Assembly: GCF_001429505.1 (NCBI RefSeq)
Contig: NZ_LMJW01000021.1
Location: 1 to 59,981, forward strand
Length of the DNA: 59,981 nucleotides
Direction: 5' to 3'
Source: Allobosea sp. Root483D1
GTDB lineage: Bacteria > Pseudomonadota > Alphaproteobacteria > Rhizobiales > Beijerinckiaceae
Shown here piece by piece: positions 35,975 through 45,089 of this stretch. Made by a program: the position numbers and the translations under genes. The notes below the pieces were generated by a model. The model was not told the DNA's origin. It saw nothing but the letters and a program-made list of their open reading frames with translations, and ran no database searches. Every line of letters begins with the position of its first letter. Within the stretch, counting starts at the first letter, position 1.

Positions 35975-36724
35975 ATGACGAGCCCCGAGCGACCAGCCTT
36001 TTCGCAGGACGACCTGCCCTTCGCGCTTTTGCATCGCGACGCGATGATGCTCGTCATCGACAAGCCCGCGGGGCTTCCCGTGCATCGCGGCCCGGCGGCG
36101 AAAGGCCGCATCATCCCGGTGCTGACCGATCATCTCGACGCCCTGCGCTTCGGCCTGCCGCGCCGGCCGGAAGCGGCGCACCGGCTCGACAAGGACACCT
36201 CCGGCTGCCTTGTGCTCGGCCGGCATCCCCGTGCCATGGCGCAGCTCAACCAGCTATTTCGCGATGGCCGCATCGAGAAAACCTATTGGGCGGTCGTCGA
36301 AGGCGACCCCGCGGAGGACGCAGGATTGATCGACCTGCCTCTGGGGAAGCGCTCGCCCGAACGCGGCTGGTGGATGAAACCGGACCCGGACGGCCTGCCC
36401 TCGCAGACACGCTACCGCGTGCTCGGCCGCGGCCATGTCAACGGCACCGCCATCGCCTGGCTGGCGCTCGAGCCGCTGACCGGCCGCACGCACCAATTGC
36501 GCGTGCACTGCGCCGCAAGCTTCGGGCCGATTCATGGTGACGAAATCTACGGTTCGGCGCCACGCGATGCCGGTCCGGGCTTGCACCTGCATGCGCAAAG
36601 CATCGCGATTCCGCTCAATCCGAAGCGCGAGCCGGTGACAGTCGCCGCCCCGCCACCACAGCATATGCACGCGGCGCTCGCGGCCTGCGGCTGGTCCGCG
36701 GCGACAAGCTTTCCTAAACCCTAA
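35975..36724 (+). CDS. RluA family pseudouridine synthase
   Basis: A 249-residue RNA pseudouridine synthase. The catalytic Asp is in HRLDKDTSGCLVLGR. The later LTGRTHQLRVHCA and PIHGDEIYG are family motifs. It has no S4 RNA-binding domain, so it resembles RluA or TruC rather than RluC/D. The modified RNA site is unknown. It is divergent from ftsY with about 70 bases between. Confidence 0.93.
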   Translation: MTSPERPAFSQDDLPFALLHRDAMMLVIDKPAGLPVHRGPAAKGRIIPVLTDHLDALRFGLPRRPEAAHRLDKDTSGCLVLGRHPRAMAQLNQLFRDGRIEKTYWAVVEGDPAEDAGLIDLPLGKRSPERGWWMKPDPDGLPSQTRYRVLGRGHVNGTAIAWLALEPLTGRTHQLRVHCAASFGPIHGDEIYGSAPRDAGPGLHLHAQSIAIPLNPKREPVTVAAPPPQHMHAALAACGWSAATSFPKP

Positions 36725-36811
36725 CGCCGCCGCGACCGACGACAAGACCTCGTCAACCATTCCCTAAGGCGCATCTGCTATCCCCGGTTGCACTGGCCCA
36801 CGGGGTTTCTC

Positions 36812-37465
36812 ATGCTGGATAAGGTGGCGAGAACGGCGGAAGCGCGCGATGCGCTGCTGACCTTCGCGCAGGCGCGGGTCGACATCGCTGCCGATGCCGG
36901 GGCTAACGCCGCGCTCGCCACGCTTTTGGACTGGGTCGAGAGCTATCTGATGCGCGAGCATCCCGATCTCGGCCGCACCGGCGCCGTCTGCCCCTTCACG
37001 CGCCAGGCCGCCCGCATCGACACGGCGCGGCTCGCCATCTGCACGGCCGGGCCGGACGAGGAGGAGCGCGCCTTCGCCCTGATCCGCGGCAGTTTCGGTG
37101 CGCTCGACGCCATTCCCTGCAAGCCCGGCATGGTGCATTTCCGCACCGTCATCGTCGGCTTCCCGAACTGCGCCGACGCGCGCGGCGTCGCGATGCTGCA
37201 GCGCGTCCAGAAGCGCCACAAATTCTATTCCCTCTCGCGCGGCCGCATGATCGGGCTGATGTATGGGGGCTCTGAAGCGCCGGGCTTGTGGAACCGCGAT
37301 TTCCGGCCCTTGCGGGCGCCGTTGCCCGTCCTCGCCATTCGCCACATGGTCGAGCACGATGCGCCCTTCGCAGCCCGGCATCCGCTGCTGCTCGCCCCTT
37401 ATCTCGCGAAATTCCGGCTGGCGGGGGCAAAGCGCCTGATCGACCACCTCCGCGGCCAGGGTTGA
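36812..37465 (+). CDS. Conserved protein of unknown function
   Basis: A 217-residue soluble protein I cannot place with certainty. An N-terminal stretch HPDLGRTGAVCPFTRQA has a Cys-Pro-Phe motif. A central GMVHFRTVIVGFPNCAD strand-rich region follows, and PVLAIRHMVEHDAPFAARHP near the end resembles a conserved block in uncharacterised alphaproteobacterial proteins. ATG at 36812 is used; a TTG frame start lies 24 bases upstream. The next gene starts three bases after its stop, so they may act together. Confidence 0.75.
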   Translation: MLDKVARTAEARDALLTFAQARVDIAADAGANAALATLLDWVESYLMREHPDLGRTGAVCPFTRQAARIDTARLAICTAGPDEEERAFALIRGSFGALDAIPCKPGMVHFRTVIVGFPNCADARGVAMLQRVQKRHKFYSLSRGRMIGLMYGGSEAPGLWNRDFRPLRAPLPVLAIRHMVEHDAPFAARHPLLLAPYLAKFRLAGAKRLIDHLRGQG

Positions 37466-37467
37466 GC

Positions 37468-38646
37468 ATGCCCGCCAAGTCCATGCGTCGGAATTCGGAA
37501 AGATCGCTCTCGCCCGGCGGCGAGACCGCTGCCGGCTTCTCCGTCGAGATCCTCTCCGGCCGCGACGCTTTCCTTGCCCTGAAGCCGGAATGGGATGCGC
37601 TCTTCGCCCGCGCCGGCCTGCCGCATCAGCTTTTCCAGAATCATGCCTTCCTGCGGCACTGGTGCGACCACTATCTCGGCGCCGATGATCGCCTTTGCCT
37701 CCTCGTAGGCCGCGAGGCAGGCCGCCTCGTCATGCTCTGGCCGCTGGAGCGCCGGCGCCGCCTCGGCCTGGAGCTGGTGCGCCTGATGGGCGCGCCGGTG
37801 GCACAGTTCGGCGATGTCCTGATCGAGGCCGGCCCGAAGCGCGAGCATTGGCTGGAACGAGGCTGGGAGGCGCTGCGCCGGCGCGGTGTCGATCTCGTCG
37901 AACTACGCCTGGTCCGGGCCGACGCGGCACTTGCCCATTGCGGCCGGCTCGGGACCGTCGCGCCGGTGGTGAGCCAGGAGGCGCCGTTCGCCGACCTCGG
38001 CCTGCGCGTCACGCCGGATGGGCCGAGCCTCGTCTACCCGGCGCGCGACCGCTCCAATTATCGCCGCCGCCTGCGCCGGCTCGCCGAGCGCGGCGAGATC
38101 GCCTTCGCCCATCAGGAGCCCGGGCCCGAGGCGGCCATGCTGGCCGAGCAGGCGGTGGCGATGAAGCGCGCCTCCCTCGCCCAGCACGGTATCGTCGCTC
38201 CCGCGATCCTGAATCCACGCTTCGGGCGCTTCTTCGCGGCTGTCGCCGCCGACCGAAGCGAGGATACGGGCCTGCGCCTCTCGGTCGTGACCTGCGACGA
38301 CCGGCCCGTCGGGATCGACCTGTCCTTCGATTGCAAGGGCCGCAGCTTCGGCCATGTCATCGCCAGCGATCCCGCCTTCGAGCGGGAAGGCCTCGGCCGG
38401 GTGCTGATCCACCATGCCTTCGCCAGCGCCAGGGCGCGCGGCAACTCGATCTTCGATCTGCTGGCGCCGGCCGATCCCTACAAGCACGAGCATGCCGACG
38501 GGGCCGTGCCGGTGCGCGATTTCACCGTGCCCTTGAGTTGGCGCGGGCAGCTCGCCTGCGATGTCGCGCTGCCGCATCTGCGCCCGACGCTGAAGGCGAT
38601 CGCCAAGCGCCTGCCGGCGGGCTGGGTGCGACGCTTCGCAAACTAA
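37468..38646 (+). CDS. GNAT family (CelD/BcsL-like) protein
   Basis: A 392-residue protein. The N-terminal half resembles the CelD/BcsL acyltransferase-like domain (ALKPEWDALFARAGLPHQLF, then FLRHWCDHYLG). The C-terminal half is a GNAT fold (SNYRRRLRRLAERG, then FEREGLGRVLIHHAF). Such proteins often modify cell-surface polysaccharides. Its partner gene lies just upstream with a two-base gap. It converges on phhB with a degraded repeat between. The acyl acceptor is unknown. Confidence 0.83.
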   Translation: MPAKSMRRNSERSLSPGGETAAGFSVEILSGRDAFLALKPEWDALFARAGLPHQLFQNHAFLRHWCDHYLGADDRLCLLVGREAGRLVMLWPLERRRRLGLELVRLMGAPVAQFGDVLIEAGPKREHWLERGWEALRRRGVDLVELRLVRADAALAHCGRLGTVAPVVSQEAPFADLGLRVTPDGPSLVYPARDRSNYRRRLRRLAERGEIAFAHQEPGPEAAMLAEQAVAMKRASLAQHGIVAPAILNPRFGRFFAAVAADRSEDTGLRLSVVTCDDRPVGIDLSFDCKGRSFGHVIASDPAFEREGLGRVLIHHAFASARARGNSIFDLLAPADPYKHEHADGAVPVRDFTVPLSWRGQLACDVALPHLRPTLKAIAKRLPAGWVRRFAN

Positions 38647-38654
38647 GGCCTCGG

Positions 38655-38692
38655 CTTATCCGAAAACCGGCACCCATTTTCCGGGCCGATGC
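38655..38692. repeat. 46-base palindrome family, degraded copy
   Basis: Reads on the minus strand as GCATCGGCCCGGAAAATGGG then TGCCGGTTTTCGGATAAG, matching the family's left arm and inner right arm but lacking the outer right arm. It lies between convergent GNAT and phhB genes. Confidence 0.7.
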
Positions 38693-38694
38693 GA

Positions 38695-38997
38695 CTAGCT
38701 CGCCATCGCGTCCATGGCGCGCGCCAGCCTGACGTCGAGCTCGGTCAGGCCGCCGGCATCATGCGTCATGAGCGTCACCTCGACCGTCTTGTAGACGTTC
38801 GACCATTCCGGGTGATGGTCGAGCTTCTCCGCCAGCAATGCGACGCGGCTCATCCAGCCGAACGCCTCGTTGAAGTCGCGGAAGACGAAGCGCTTGCTCA
38901 TCGCCTCGCGGCCTTCGACCAGCGTCCACCCGGTCAGGATCGACAACGCCTCCTTGCGGGCCTCGGGGCTCAGGCGCTTCGGCCGATCATGTCCCAT
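38695..38997 (-). CDS. phhB: Pterin-4a-carbinolamine dehydratase
   Basis: A 100-residue enzyme that regenerates tetrahydrobiopterin-type cofactors by dehydrating the 4a-carbinolamine. The active-site stretch LDHHPEWSNVYKTVEVTLMT, with its histidines, and FNEAFGWMSRVALLAEK are typical. ATG at 38997 follows GGAGG; GTG at 39003 overlaps the thpR stop as GTGA and is an alternative. No phenylalanine hydroxylase gene is nearby. Confidence 0.92.
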   Translation of the reverse strand: MGHDRPKRLSPEARKEALSILTGWTLVEGREAMSKRFVFRDFNEAFGWMSRVALLAEKLDHHPEWSNVYKTVEVTLMTHDAGGLTELDVRLARAMDAMAS

Positions 38998-38999
38998 TG

Positions 39000-39578
39000 T
39001 CACCTCCGCTGCGAAACCGCGCCGAGAGGGCGATTCGGATAGTGCAGCCCAAGCGGATAGGCCGCCTCCAGCACATAAGGACCGCCACCGATCGAATCAC
39101 GCGAGGACATCAACGCGAACCGCCGTGCCGTGAAACTGATCGGCTGCACGATCGGGTGCGTGGTGAGATAGTGTGCGACATCGATCGGCGAGCCGTCGCG
39201 CAAGCGTGCAAGGGTCACATGCGGCGTGAACTTGCGTGATTCGGCCGGCAGGCCGAGCCGCCGCATCAGCCGCTCCAGATCAGCCTGCAATTCGTTGAGC
39301 CCTTGCGAGGGCTGGACGCGCGCGAACACCGCGCGCGGCCGGTCGCCACCGAAGCTGCCGAGCTGATCGAGCGTGATCGTCAGCGGCTCGCTGCCGACAT
39401 CGTTGAGGAAGCTGTCGACGTCATGGGCCATGCGCCGGTCGACATCGCCGAGGAAGCGCAAGGTGATGTGATAGTCGGCGGGCTCGATCCAGCGGGCGCC
39501 AGCCAATCCGCCGCGATGCAGCGTCAGGCTCGAGGCGACGTCAGCGGGAATTTCCAGGGCGGTGAATAGCCGGGGCAT
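39000..39578 (-). CDS. thpR: RNA 2',3'-cyclic phosphodiesterase
   Basis: A 192-residue 2H phosphoesterase that opens 2',3'-cyclic phosphates on RNA ends; also called LigT. Two HxTx motifs are present, HITLRFLG near residue 37 and HVTLARLRDG near residue 120. It starts MPRLFTALEIP as usual. It is followed directly by phhB on the same strand. Confidence 0.93.
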   Translation of the reverse strand: MPRLFTALEIPADVASSLTLHRGGLAGARWIEPADYHITLRFLGDVDRRMAHDVDSFLNDVGSEPLTITLDQLGSFGGDRPRAVFARVQPSQGLNELQADLERLMRRLGLPAESRKFTPHVTLARLRDGSPIDVAHYLTTHPIVQPISFTARRFALMSSRDSIGGGPYVLEAAYPLGLHYPNRPLGAVSQRR

Positions 39579-39666
39579 GACGAATCAGTGCCAAGCATTT
39601 GTGACTCTGGCGAGACGGCAGCCTTGCATCATGCGCCACTGCCGACAAGCCGGCTCTGCATCCGGC

Positions 39667-40716
39667 TCATGGGCAGGGATTGCCGACCCGCTGATGGATC
39701 GCGTCGATCCGCGCCACTAGCTCGGGCGAGATCGTGACCTCGGCCGAGCCGATCGCCGTCCTGAGTTGCTCCATGCTGGTCGCCCCGATGATGTTCGAGG
39801 TGAGGAAGCAGCGCGAGGTCACGAAGGCCAGCGCCATCTGCACGGGATCGAGCCCGGCCTCACGGGCGAGCGCGATATAGGCCTTGATCGCCTCTTCCGA
39901 CCCCTCGGTCTGGTAGCGCTGGGCGCGGTCGAACAGCGTGGTGCGCGTGCCCGCCGGCCGGGCGCCGTCGAGATATTTGCCGGAGAGGTAGCCCTGGGCC
40001 AGCGGCGAATAGGCGAGCAGCCCGACCTGCTCGCGCATGGCGATCTCGGCCAGCGCCGTCTCGAAGGTCCGGTTCAGCAGGTTGTAGGCGTTCTGGATCG
40101 ACTGCACGCGCAGCCGCCCCTTCGCCTCGGCGAGGAAGCTCATCGTGCCCCAGGCGCTCTCGTTGGAAAGGCCGAGATGGCGGATCTTGCCGGCCTTGAC
40201 GATTGCGGCGAAGGCGTCGAGCTGCTCGGCGAACGGCGTCTCGTCCTGCGCCTGCTCGAACGCCCCCTGGTTGAAGCGCGTCGGGTTCGAGCCCCACTGC
40301 ATCGGCCGGTCGGGGAAATGGATCTGGTAGAGGTCGATATAGTCGGTCTGCAGCCGCTTCAGGCTCTTGTCGACGGCCTCCTCGATCTGCCTGCGGTTGA
40401 CGCGGGTCGGACCCTTGTCGTCGCGAAACCAGTCATTGGCCGAGCGGCCGACGATCTTGGAGGCGAGGATCACCTTGTCGCGATTGCCGCGCGCCTTGAA
40501 CCAGCTGCCGATGATCCGCTCGGTCGAGCCTTGCGTCTCCGCCTTGGGCGGAATCGAATAGAGCTCGGCCGTGTCGAAGAAGCTCACGCCCTGGTCGAGC
40601 GCGTAGTCCATCTGCTTATGGCCCTCGGCCTCGGTGTTCTGCTGGCCCCAGGTCATCGTGCCCAGGCAGATCGCCGAGACCTTCAGGTCGGTGCGGCCGA
40701 GACGGCGGTATTCCAT
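39667..40716 (-). CDS. Aldo/keto reductase, Tas-like
   Basis: A 349-residue NADP(H)-dependent (beta/alpha)8 reductase. The catalytic tetrad is visible: Asp and Tyr in FFDTAELYS, Lys in LASKIVG, His in YQIHFPD. The insertion around FPDRPMQWGSNPTRFNQGAF and the end IDAIHQRVGNPCP are like E. coli Tas. The substrate is unknown. ATG at 40716 starts MEYRRLGRTDLKVS; the longer frame is unlikely. Confidence 0.93.
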   Translation of the reverse strand: MEYRRLGRTDLKVSAICLGTMTWGQQNTEAEGHKQMDYALDQGVSFFDTAELYSIPPKAETQGSTERIIGSWFKARGNRDKVILASKIVGRSANDWFRDDKGPTRVNRRQIEEAVDKSLKRLQTDYIDLYQIHFPDRPMQWGSNPTRFNQGAFEQAQDETPFAEQLDAFAAIVKAGKIRHLGLSNESAWGTMSFLAEAKGRLRVQSIQNAYNLLNRTFETALAEIAMREQVGLLAYSPLAQGYLSGKYLDGARPAGTRTTLFDRAQRYQTEGSEEAIKAYIALAREAGLDPVQMALAFVTSRCFLTSNIIGATSMEQLRTAIGSAEVTISPELVARIDAIHQRVGNPCP

Positions 40717-40790
40717 GGCGAAAGGCTCCGATGGCGGGCGCATCGGAACGCGCCGCGCATGACTGAAGTGATGGCAGGATGCGCCCTTGC

Positions 40791-41459
40791 TCAGGAGCGC
40801 GGGCGCAGGGAGGACAGGAACCGCTCCACCGTCGGCAGGATGCGCTGCGCGATGACGCGCACGCCCTCAGCTTTCGGATGCAGCATGTCGGGCTGGTTCA
40901 ATACCCGGTCCCCCGCGATCCCGTCCAGAAAGAAGGGATAGAGGATCAGCCCGTGCTTCTCAGCGAGTTTCGGGTAGATCGCGTCGAAGCGGGCGACATA
41001 GTCGGGGCCATTGCTGCGCGGCGCGTACATGCCGGCGAGCAGGACCGGGATGCCGCGCGCCTTCAGCCCGGTCACGATCGCGTCAAGAGACCTCTCCGTC
41101 AGCGCCGGATCGACGCCGCGCAGGGCGTCATTGGCGCCGAGCTCGAGGATGACGCCATCGGTCCCGTCGGGCACCGACCACTCGACCCGCTCCAGCCCGC
41201 CCTGCGAGGTGTCGCCGGAGACGCCGGCATTGGCGATCTCGACCGAAATCCCCTTGTCCCGCAGCATCTTCTCCAGCACCGTCGGGAAGGCGGCGCTGCC
41301 CGGCAGATTGTAGCCGGCGGTCAGGCTGTCGCCGAACGCGACCAGCTTGAGAGGCTTGGTCTGGGCGAGGCTCGGGCTGTTCATCGAAAAAGAACCTAGG
41401 CTGGCGAAGACGAGCAGCATCGCCGCCCAAATGCGCGGTGACAGCTGGATTCGAGACAT
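40791..41459 (-). CDS. SGNH arylesterase / thioesterase I (TesA-like)
   Basis: A 222-residue periplasmic GDSL hydrolase with a signal peptide (about 1-33). Block I is AFGDSLTAGYN with the catalytic Ser, block III is LELGANDALRG, and the Asp-His pair is in DMLHPKAEG. It acts on short acyl esters or thioesters and lysophospholipids by family. It is divergent from a YbbA/YbbP-type exporter, the same arrangement as E. coli tesA-ybbAP. Confidence 0.92.
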   Translation of the reverse strand: MSRIQLSPRIWAAMLLVFASLGSFSMNSPSLAQTKPLKLVAFGDSLTAGYNLPGSAAFPTVLEKMLRDKGISVEIANAGVSGDTSQGGLERVEWSVPDGTDGVILELGANDALRGVDPALTERSLDAIVTGLKARGIPVLLAGMYAPRSNGPDYVARFDAIYPKLAEKHGLILYPFFLDGIAGDRVLNQPDMLHPKAEGVRVIAQRILPTVERFLSSLRPRS

Positions 41460-41562
41460 CAAGCGCCCATATCGGGTGGCGGCGCGACGCATGGCGGTTC
41501 TGGTCCCTTCGGCTCGGAATGGCAGTCGAAGCGACGGCATCGGATGGGATGAAAGCGGAAAC

Positions 41563-42276
41563 ATGGCGGTGAGCGAAGGAACCCCGGCGGTAATCGAACT
41601 GAGCGACGTCGAGCTCAGTCTGGGGCGTGGCGCTGCCCGCGTCCATATCCTCAAGGGCGTCTCGCTGACGATCCCGCAAGGACAGGCCACCGGTATGGTC
41701 GGCCCGTCCGGCTCCGGCAAGTCGACCCTGCTGATGACCATGGCCGGGCTGGAACGGCCCGATTCCGGCGTGGTGAAGGTCGCCGGCCAGGATCTCGGCG
41801 CGCTCGGCGAGGACGCGCTCGCCCTCTTCCGCGGCCGCCATATCGGCATCGTCTTCCAGTCCTTCCACCTCGTGCCGACCATGACGGCCCGCGAGAACGT
41901 CGCGCTGCCGCTCGAACTCGCCGGTATCGACGATGCCTTCGAACGCGCCGCCGCCGAACTGCGCAATGTCGGTTTGGCTGAGCGCATGGACCATTACCCG
42001 GCCCAGCTCTCTGGCGGCGAGCAGCAGCGCGTCGCCATCGCTCGCGCCGTCGCGCCCGACCCGGCGATCCTCGTCGCCGACGAGCCGACCGGCAATCTCG
42101 ACGAGAGCACCGGCCGCTCGATCGTCGACCTGATCTTCGCGCTCCGGCGCGAGCGCGGCGCCACCCTCGTGTTGGTCACCCATGATCTCTCGCTCGCGGC
42201 GAACTGCGATCGGACCGTGCGGCTGCGAGCCGGCCGCATCGAGACCGAGGCCGGCACCGAGGCACTGGCGATCTGA
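41563..42276 (+). CDS. ABC transporter ATP-binding protein, YbbA/LolD type
   Basis: A 237-residue ATPase. Walker A is GPSGSGKST, the Q-loop is IVFQSFHLVPT, the signature is LSGGEQQRVAIAR, Walker B is ILVADEP and the H-loop is LVTHD. It belongs to the MacB/LolD group that powers mechanotransmission at the envelope. ATG at 41563 is used; its frame is open upstream into the divergent promoter. The permease starts one base after its stop. Confidence 0.94.
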   Translation: MAVSEGTPAVIELSDVELSLGRGAARVHILKGVSLTIPQGQATGMVGPSGSGKSTLLMTMAGLERPDSGVVKVAGQDLGALGEDALALFRGRHIGIVFQSFHLVPTMTARENVALPLELAGIDDAFERAAAELRNVGLAERMDHYPAQLSGGEQQRVAIARAVAPDPAILVADEPTGNLDESTGRSIVDLIFALRRERGATLVLVTHDLSLAANCDRTVRLRAGRIETEAGTEALAI

Positions 42277-42277
42277 G

Positions 42278-44872
42278 ATGCACGCCCCCGTCAAACCGTC
42301 GGCGGCTCCGTCGCCCCCCGTGCACCGTCCCGTCGGTCTGAAGCTCGCCTTGCGCCTCGCCTGGCGCGATCTGCGCGGCGGCCTGCGCGGCTTCGGCGTC
42401 TTCATCGCCTGCCTCGCGCTCGGCGTCATGGCGATCGCCGCCGTCTCCTCGGCCTCGCGCGGACTGAGCGAGGGTCTCGGCCGCGAAGGCCGGCGCATTC
42501 TCGGCGGCGATGCCGCCTTCAGCCTGATCCATCGTGAGCCGACCGCGGAGGAACACGCCTTCCTCGCCCGTCATGGCCGCGTCTCGACCATCGCGACGCT
42601 GCGCAGCATGGCCAATGCCGGCGAGAAGGGCGCGGCCCTGGTCGAGCTCAAGGCCGTCGACGGCTCCTATCCGAGCATCGGCGAATTGCGCACCGATCCG
42701 GCCCAGCCCACCGCCGAGCTGCTCGCTTTGCGCGACGGCGTCTATGGCGGCATCGCCGATCCCGTCCTGTTCGGCCGGCTCGACCTCAAGCCTGGCGATA
42801 CCGTTCTGATCGGCTCGGCTCGAGTGCAACTCCGGGCCAATCTCGCCTCCGAGCCCGACAAGATCGCCGCCGGCGTCGGCTTCGGCCCGCGCCTGATCCT
42901 CTCGCAGGAGGCGCTGCGGGCCTCGGAGCTGCTCCAGCCCGGCAGCCTGGTGCGCTGGACCGCCCGCGTCATCCTGCCTGATGGCGCGAGCACCGATGCT
43001 GCGCTCGATGCCCTCCTCGCCAACGCCGCCCGCGAGCAGCCCAATGCCGGCTGGGAGATCCGCTCGCGCGCCAATGCCGCGCCGAACTTCCAGCGCAATA
43101 TCGAGCGCTTCACCCAGTTCCTGACCCTGGTCGGCCTGACCGCGCTTCTGGTCGGCGGTGTCGGCGTCGCCAATGCGGTGCGCCGCTTCGTCGAGGCCAA
43201 GCGGCTCGACTTCGCCACGCTGAAAGCGATCGGCGCAACCGGCGGCCGGGTCGTCGCCATCCACCTGATCGAGGTCATGCTGGTCGCCGGTTTCGGCATC
43301 GCGATCGGGCTCGCGCTCGGCGCCGCCGCGCCCTTCGCACTTGGCTATGCGCTCGCCGATATCCTGCCCTTGCCCTTCGAACCGACCCTCGCCCCGGCCG
43401 AGCTCGCCATCGCCGCGCTCTACGGCCTGCTGACCGCGCTGGTCTTCGCCATCATCCCGCTCGGCCGCGCCCATGATGTACCGGTCTCGGCCCTGTTCCG
43501 CGACCAGATCGAGCCCGACCGGCGCCAGCCGCGCTGGCTCTACCGGGTGATCTTCCTGGTTGCGCTCGCCGGCCTCGTCGCCGTCGCGCTCGCCTTCGCC
43601 TATGACCGGCGCATCGCGCTGATCTACATCGCCGCCGCCGGCTTCGTCTTCCTGCTGCTGCGCCTGGTCGCCTGGGGGCTGATGGCGCTCGCCCGCCGCG
43701 CCGGACGCCCGAAAGCGCCGGCGCTGCGCATGGCGCTCGCCAACACCTATCGCCCCGGTGCTCTGACGCCCTCTCTGGTGCTCTCGCTCGGCCTTGGCGT
43801 CGCGCTGCTCTCGACGCTCGCCTTCATCGATGTCAGCCTCCGGCGCCAACTCACCCAGTCGCTGCCGCAGAAGGCGCCGAGCTTCTTCTTCCTCGACATC
43901 CCCAACGCCCAGGCCGCCGCCTTCGACCGCTTCCTCGCCGAGCAGCGCCCCGGCGCGCATGTCGAGCGCGTACCGATGATGCGCGGGCGCATTGTCAGCG
44001 TGAACGACGTGCCGGCCGAGCAGGTCAAGGCGAGCGAGCAGATGGCCTGGGTGCTGGAGGGCGACCGCGGCATCACCTACTCCGCTGGTATGCCCGAGGC
44101 CTCCAGGCTCGCCTCGGGCGAATGGTGGCCGGCGGATTATCGCGGCGAGCCGCTGGTCTCCTTCGACGCCCGCGCGATCGAGGGTCTCGGCCTCAAGCTC
44201 GGCGACAAGCTCACCGTCAACGTGCTCGGCCGCAACATCACCGCGCGGATCGCCAATTTCCGCGATATCGAATGGCGCTCGCTCGGCATCAACTTCGTCA
44301 TGGTGTTTTCGCCGAACACCTTCGCCGGCGCGCCGCACACCAACCTCGCCACCGTGACCGACAAGGACACGACACCCGCAACCGGCGATCCCGCCCTTAT
44401 GCGCCAGCTCGCCATCGCCTTCCCAGCGGTGACGGCGGTCCGGGTCAAGGACGCGCTGGAGGCGGTCAACACCATCGTCGGCCAGCTCGCCGGCGCGATT
44501 CGCGGCGCCTCCGCTCTCGCCATCGGCGCCAGCCTGCTGGTTCTGGCAGGCGCTCTGGCAGCCGGACAAAGGGCGCGGCTCTATGACGCGATGATCCTGA
44601 AGACGCTCGGCGCCACTCGCCGCTTCATACTTTCGTCGTACATCCTCGAATACGCAGGCATCGGCGTCGTTTCCGCCCTGTTCGGGCTCCTGGCAGGTGC
44701 CGCGGCCGGCTGGGGCGTCGTGACGCAAGTGATGAAGATAGATTTCGTTCCCGATCCAACAGGCGCAATCATCGCTGCGACTGCAGCTGTCGTGGTCACC
44801 GTCGTGTTCGGATTGGTCGGGACGCTGCAGATACTATCGAAAGCGCCCGCTTCTCATCTCAGGAATTTATGA
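42278..44872 (+). CDS. FtsX-like ABC permease, YbbP type
   Basis: An 864-residue membrane protein with two FtsX domains and ten hydrophobic segments. The first segment follows LALRLAWRDLRGGLRGFGVF. The first FtsX block is FTQFLTLVGLTALLVGGVGV, then a hydrophobic hinge and a second MacB-like periplasmic domain, with the last FtsX block near the C-terminus (RLYDAMILKTLGATRRFIL). It is the partner of the ATPase just upstream. The cargo is unknown, and the adjacent esterase suggests lipid or lysophospholipid handling. Confidence 0.93.
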   Translation: MHAPVKPSAAPSPPVHRPVGLKLALRLAWRDLRGGLRGFGVFIACLALGVMAIAAVSSASRGLSEGLGREGRRILGGDAAFSLIHREPTAEEHAFLARHGRVSTIATLRSMANAGEKGAALVELKAVDGSYPSIGELRTDPAQPTAELLALRDGVYGGIADPVLFGRLDLKPGDTVLIGSARVQLRANLASEPDKIAAGVGFGPRLILSQEALRASELLQPGSLVRWTARVILPDGASTDAALDALLANAAREQPNAGWEIRSRANAAPNFQRNIERFTQFLTLVGLTALLVGGVGVANAVRRFVEAKRLDFATLKAIGATGGRVVAIHLIEVMLVAGFGIAIGLALGAAAPFALGYALADILPLPFEPTLAPAELAIAALYGLLTALVFAIIPLGRAHDVPVSALFRDQIEPDRRQPRWLYRVIFLVALAGLVAVALAFAYDRRIALIYIAAAGFVFLLLRLVAWGLMALARRAGRPKAPALRMALANTYRPGALTPSLVLSLGLGVALLSTLAFIDVSLRRQLTQSLPQKAPSFFFLDIPNAQAAAFDRFLAEQRPGAHVERVPMMRGRIVSVNDVPAEQVKASEQMAWVLEGDRGITYSAGMPEASRLASGEWWPADYRGEPLVSFDARAIEGLGLKLGDKLTVNVLGRNITARIANFRDIEWRSLGINFVMVFSPNTFAGAPHTNLATVTDKDTTPATGDPALMRQLAIAFPAVTAVRVKDALEAVNTIVGQLAGAIRGASALAIGASLLVLAGALAAGQRARLYDAMILKTLGATRRFILSSYILEYAGIGVVSALFGLLAGAAAGWGVVTQVMKIDFVPDPTGAIIAATAAVVVTVVFGLVGTLQILSKAPASHLRNL

Positions 44873-45089
44873 GTTCTGACTCACCGCAGCGCGGCATAAA
44901 CATGAACAGAGCGTAATGTTGCATCGACTGGCCGGCGAATTTCTATGCCGGCAGCGGCGCTAACCATGCTTGCCTCTTGTAAGGCCGCGTGATCCCCCTC
45001 ATATTTCCGGTTGTCGCGACGATGGTGCGCGGCGGTGGGCGTCGCAGGTGCGCTGCCTGCCAGGCAAAGTTTCAAGGGGAACTCTCTCC

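Noticed and set aside
42176..44728. 850-codon frame opposite the YbbP-type permease
   Set aside because: Antisense shadow rich in Glu/Gln/Arg, with no motif.
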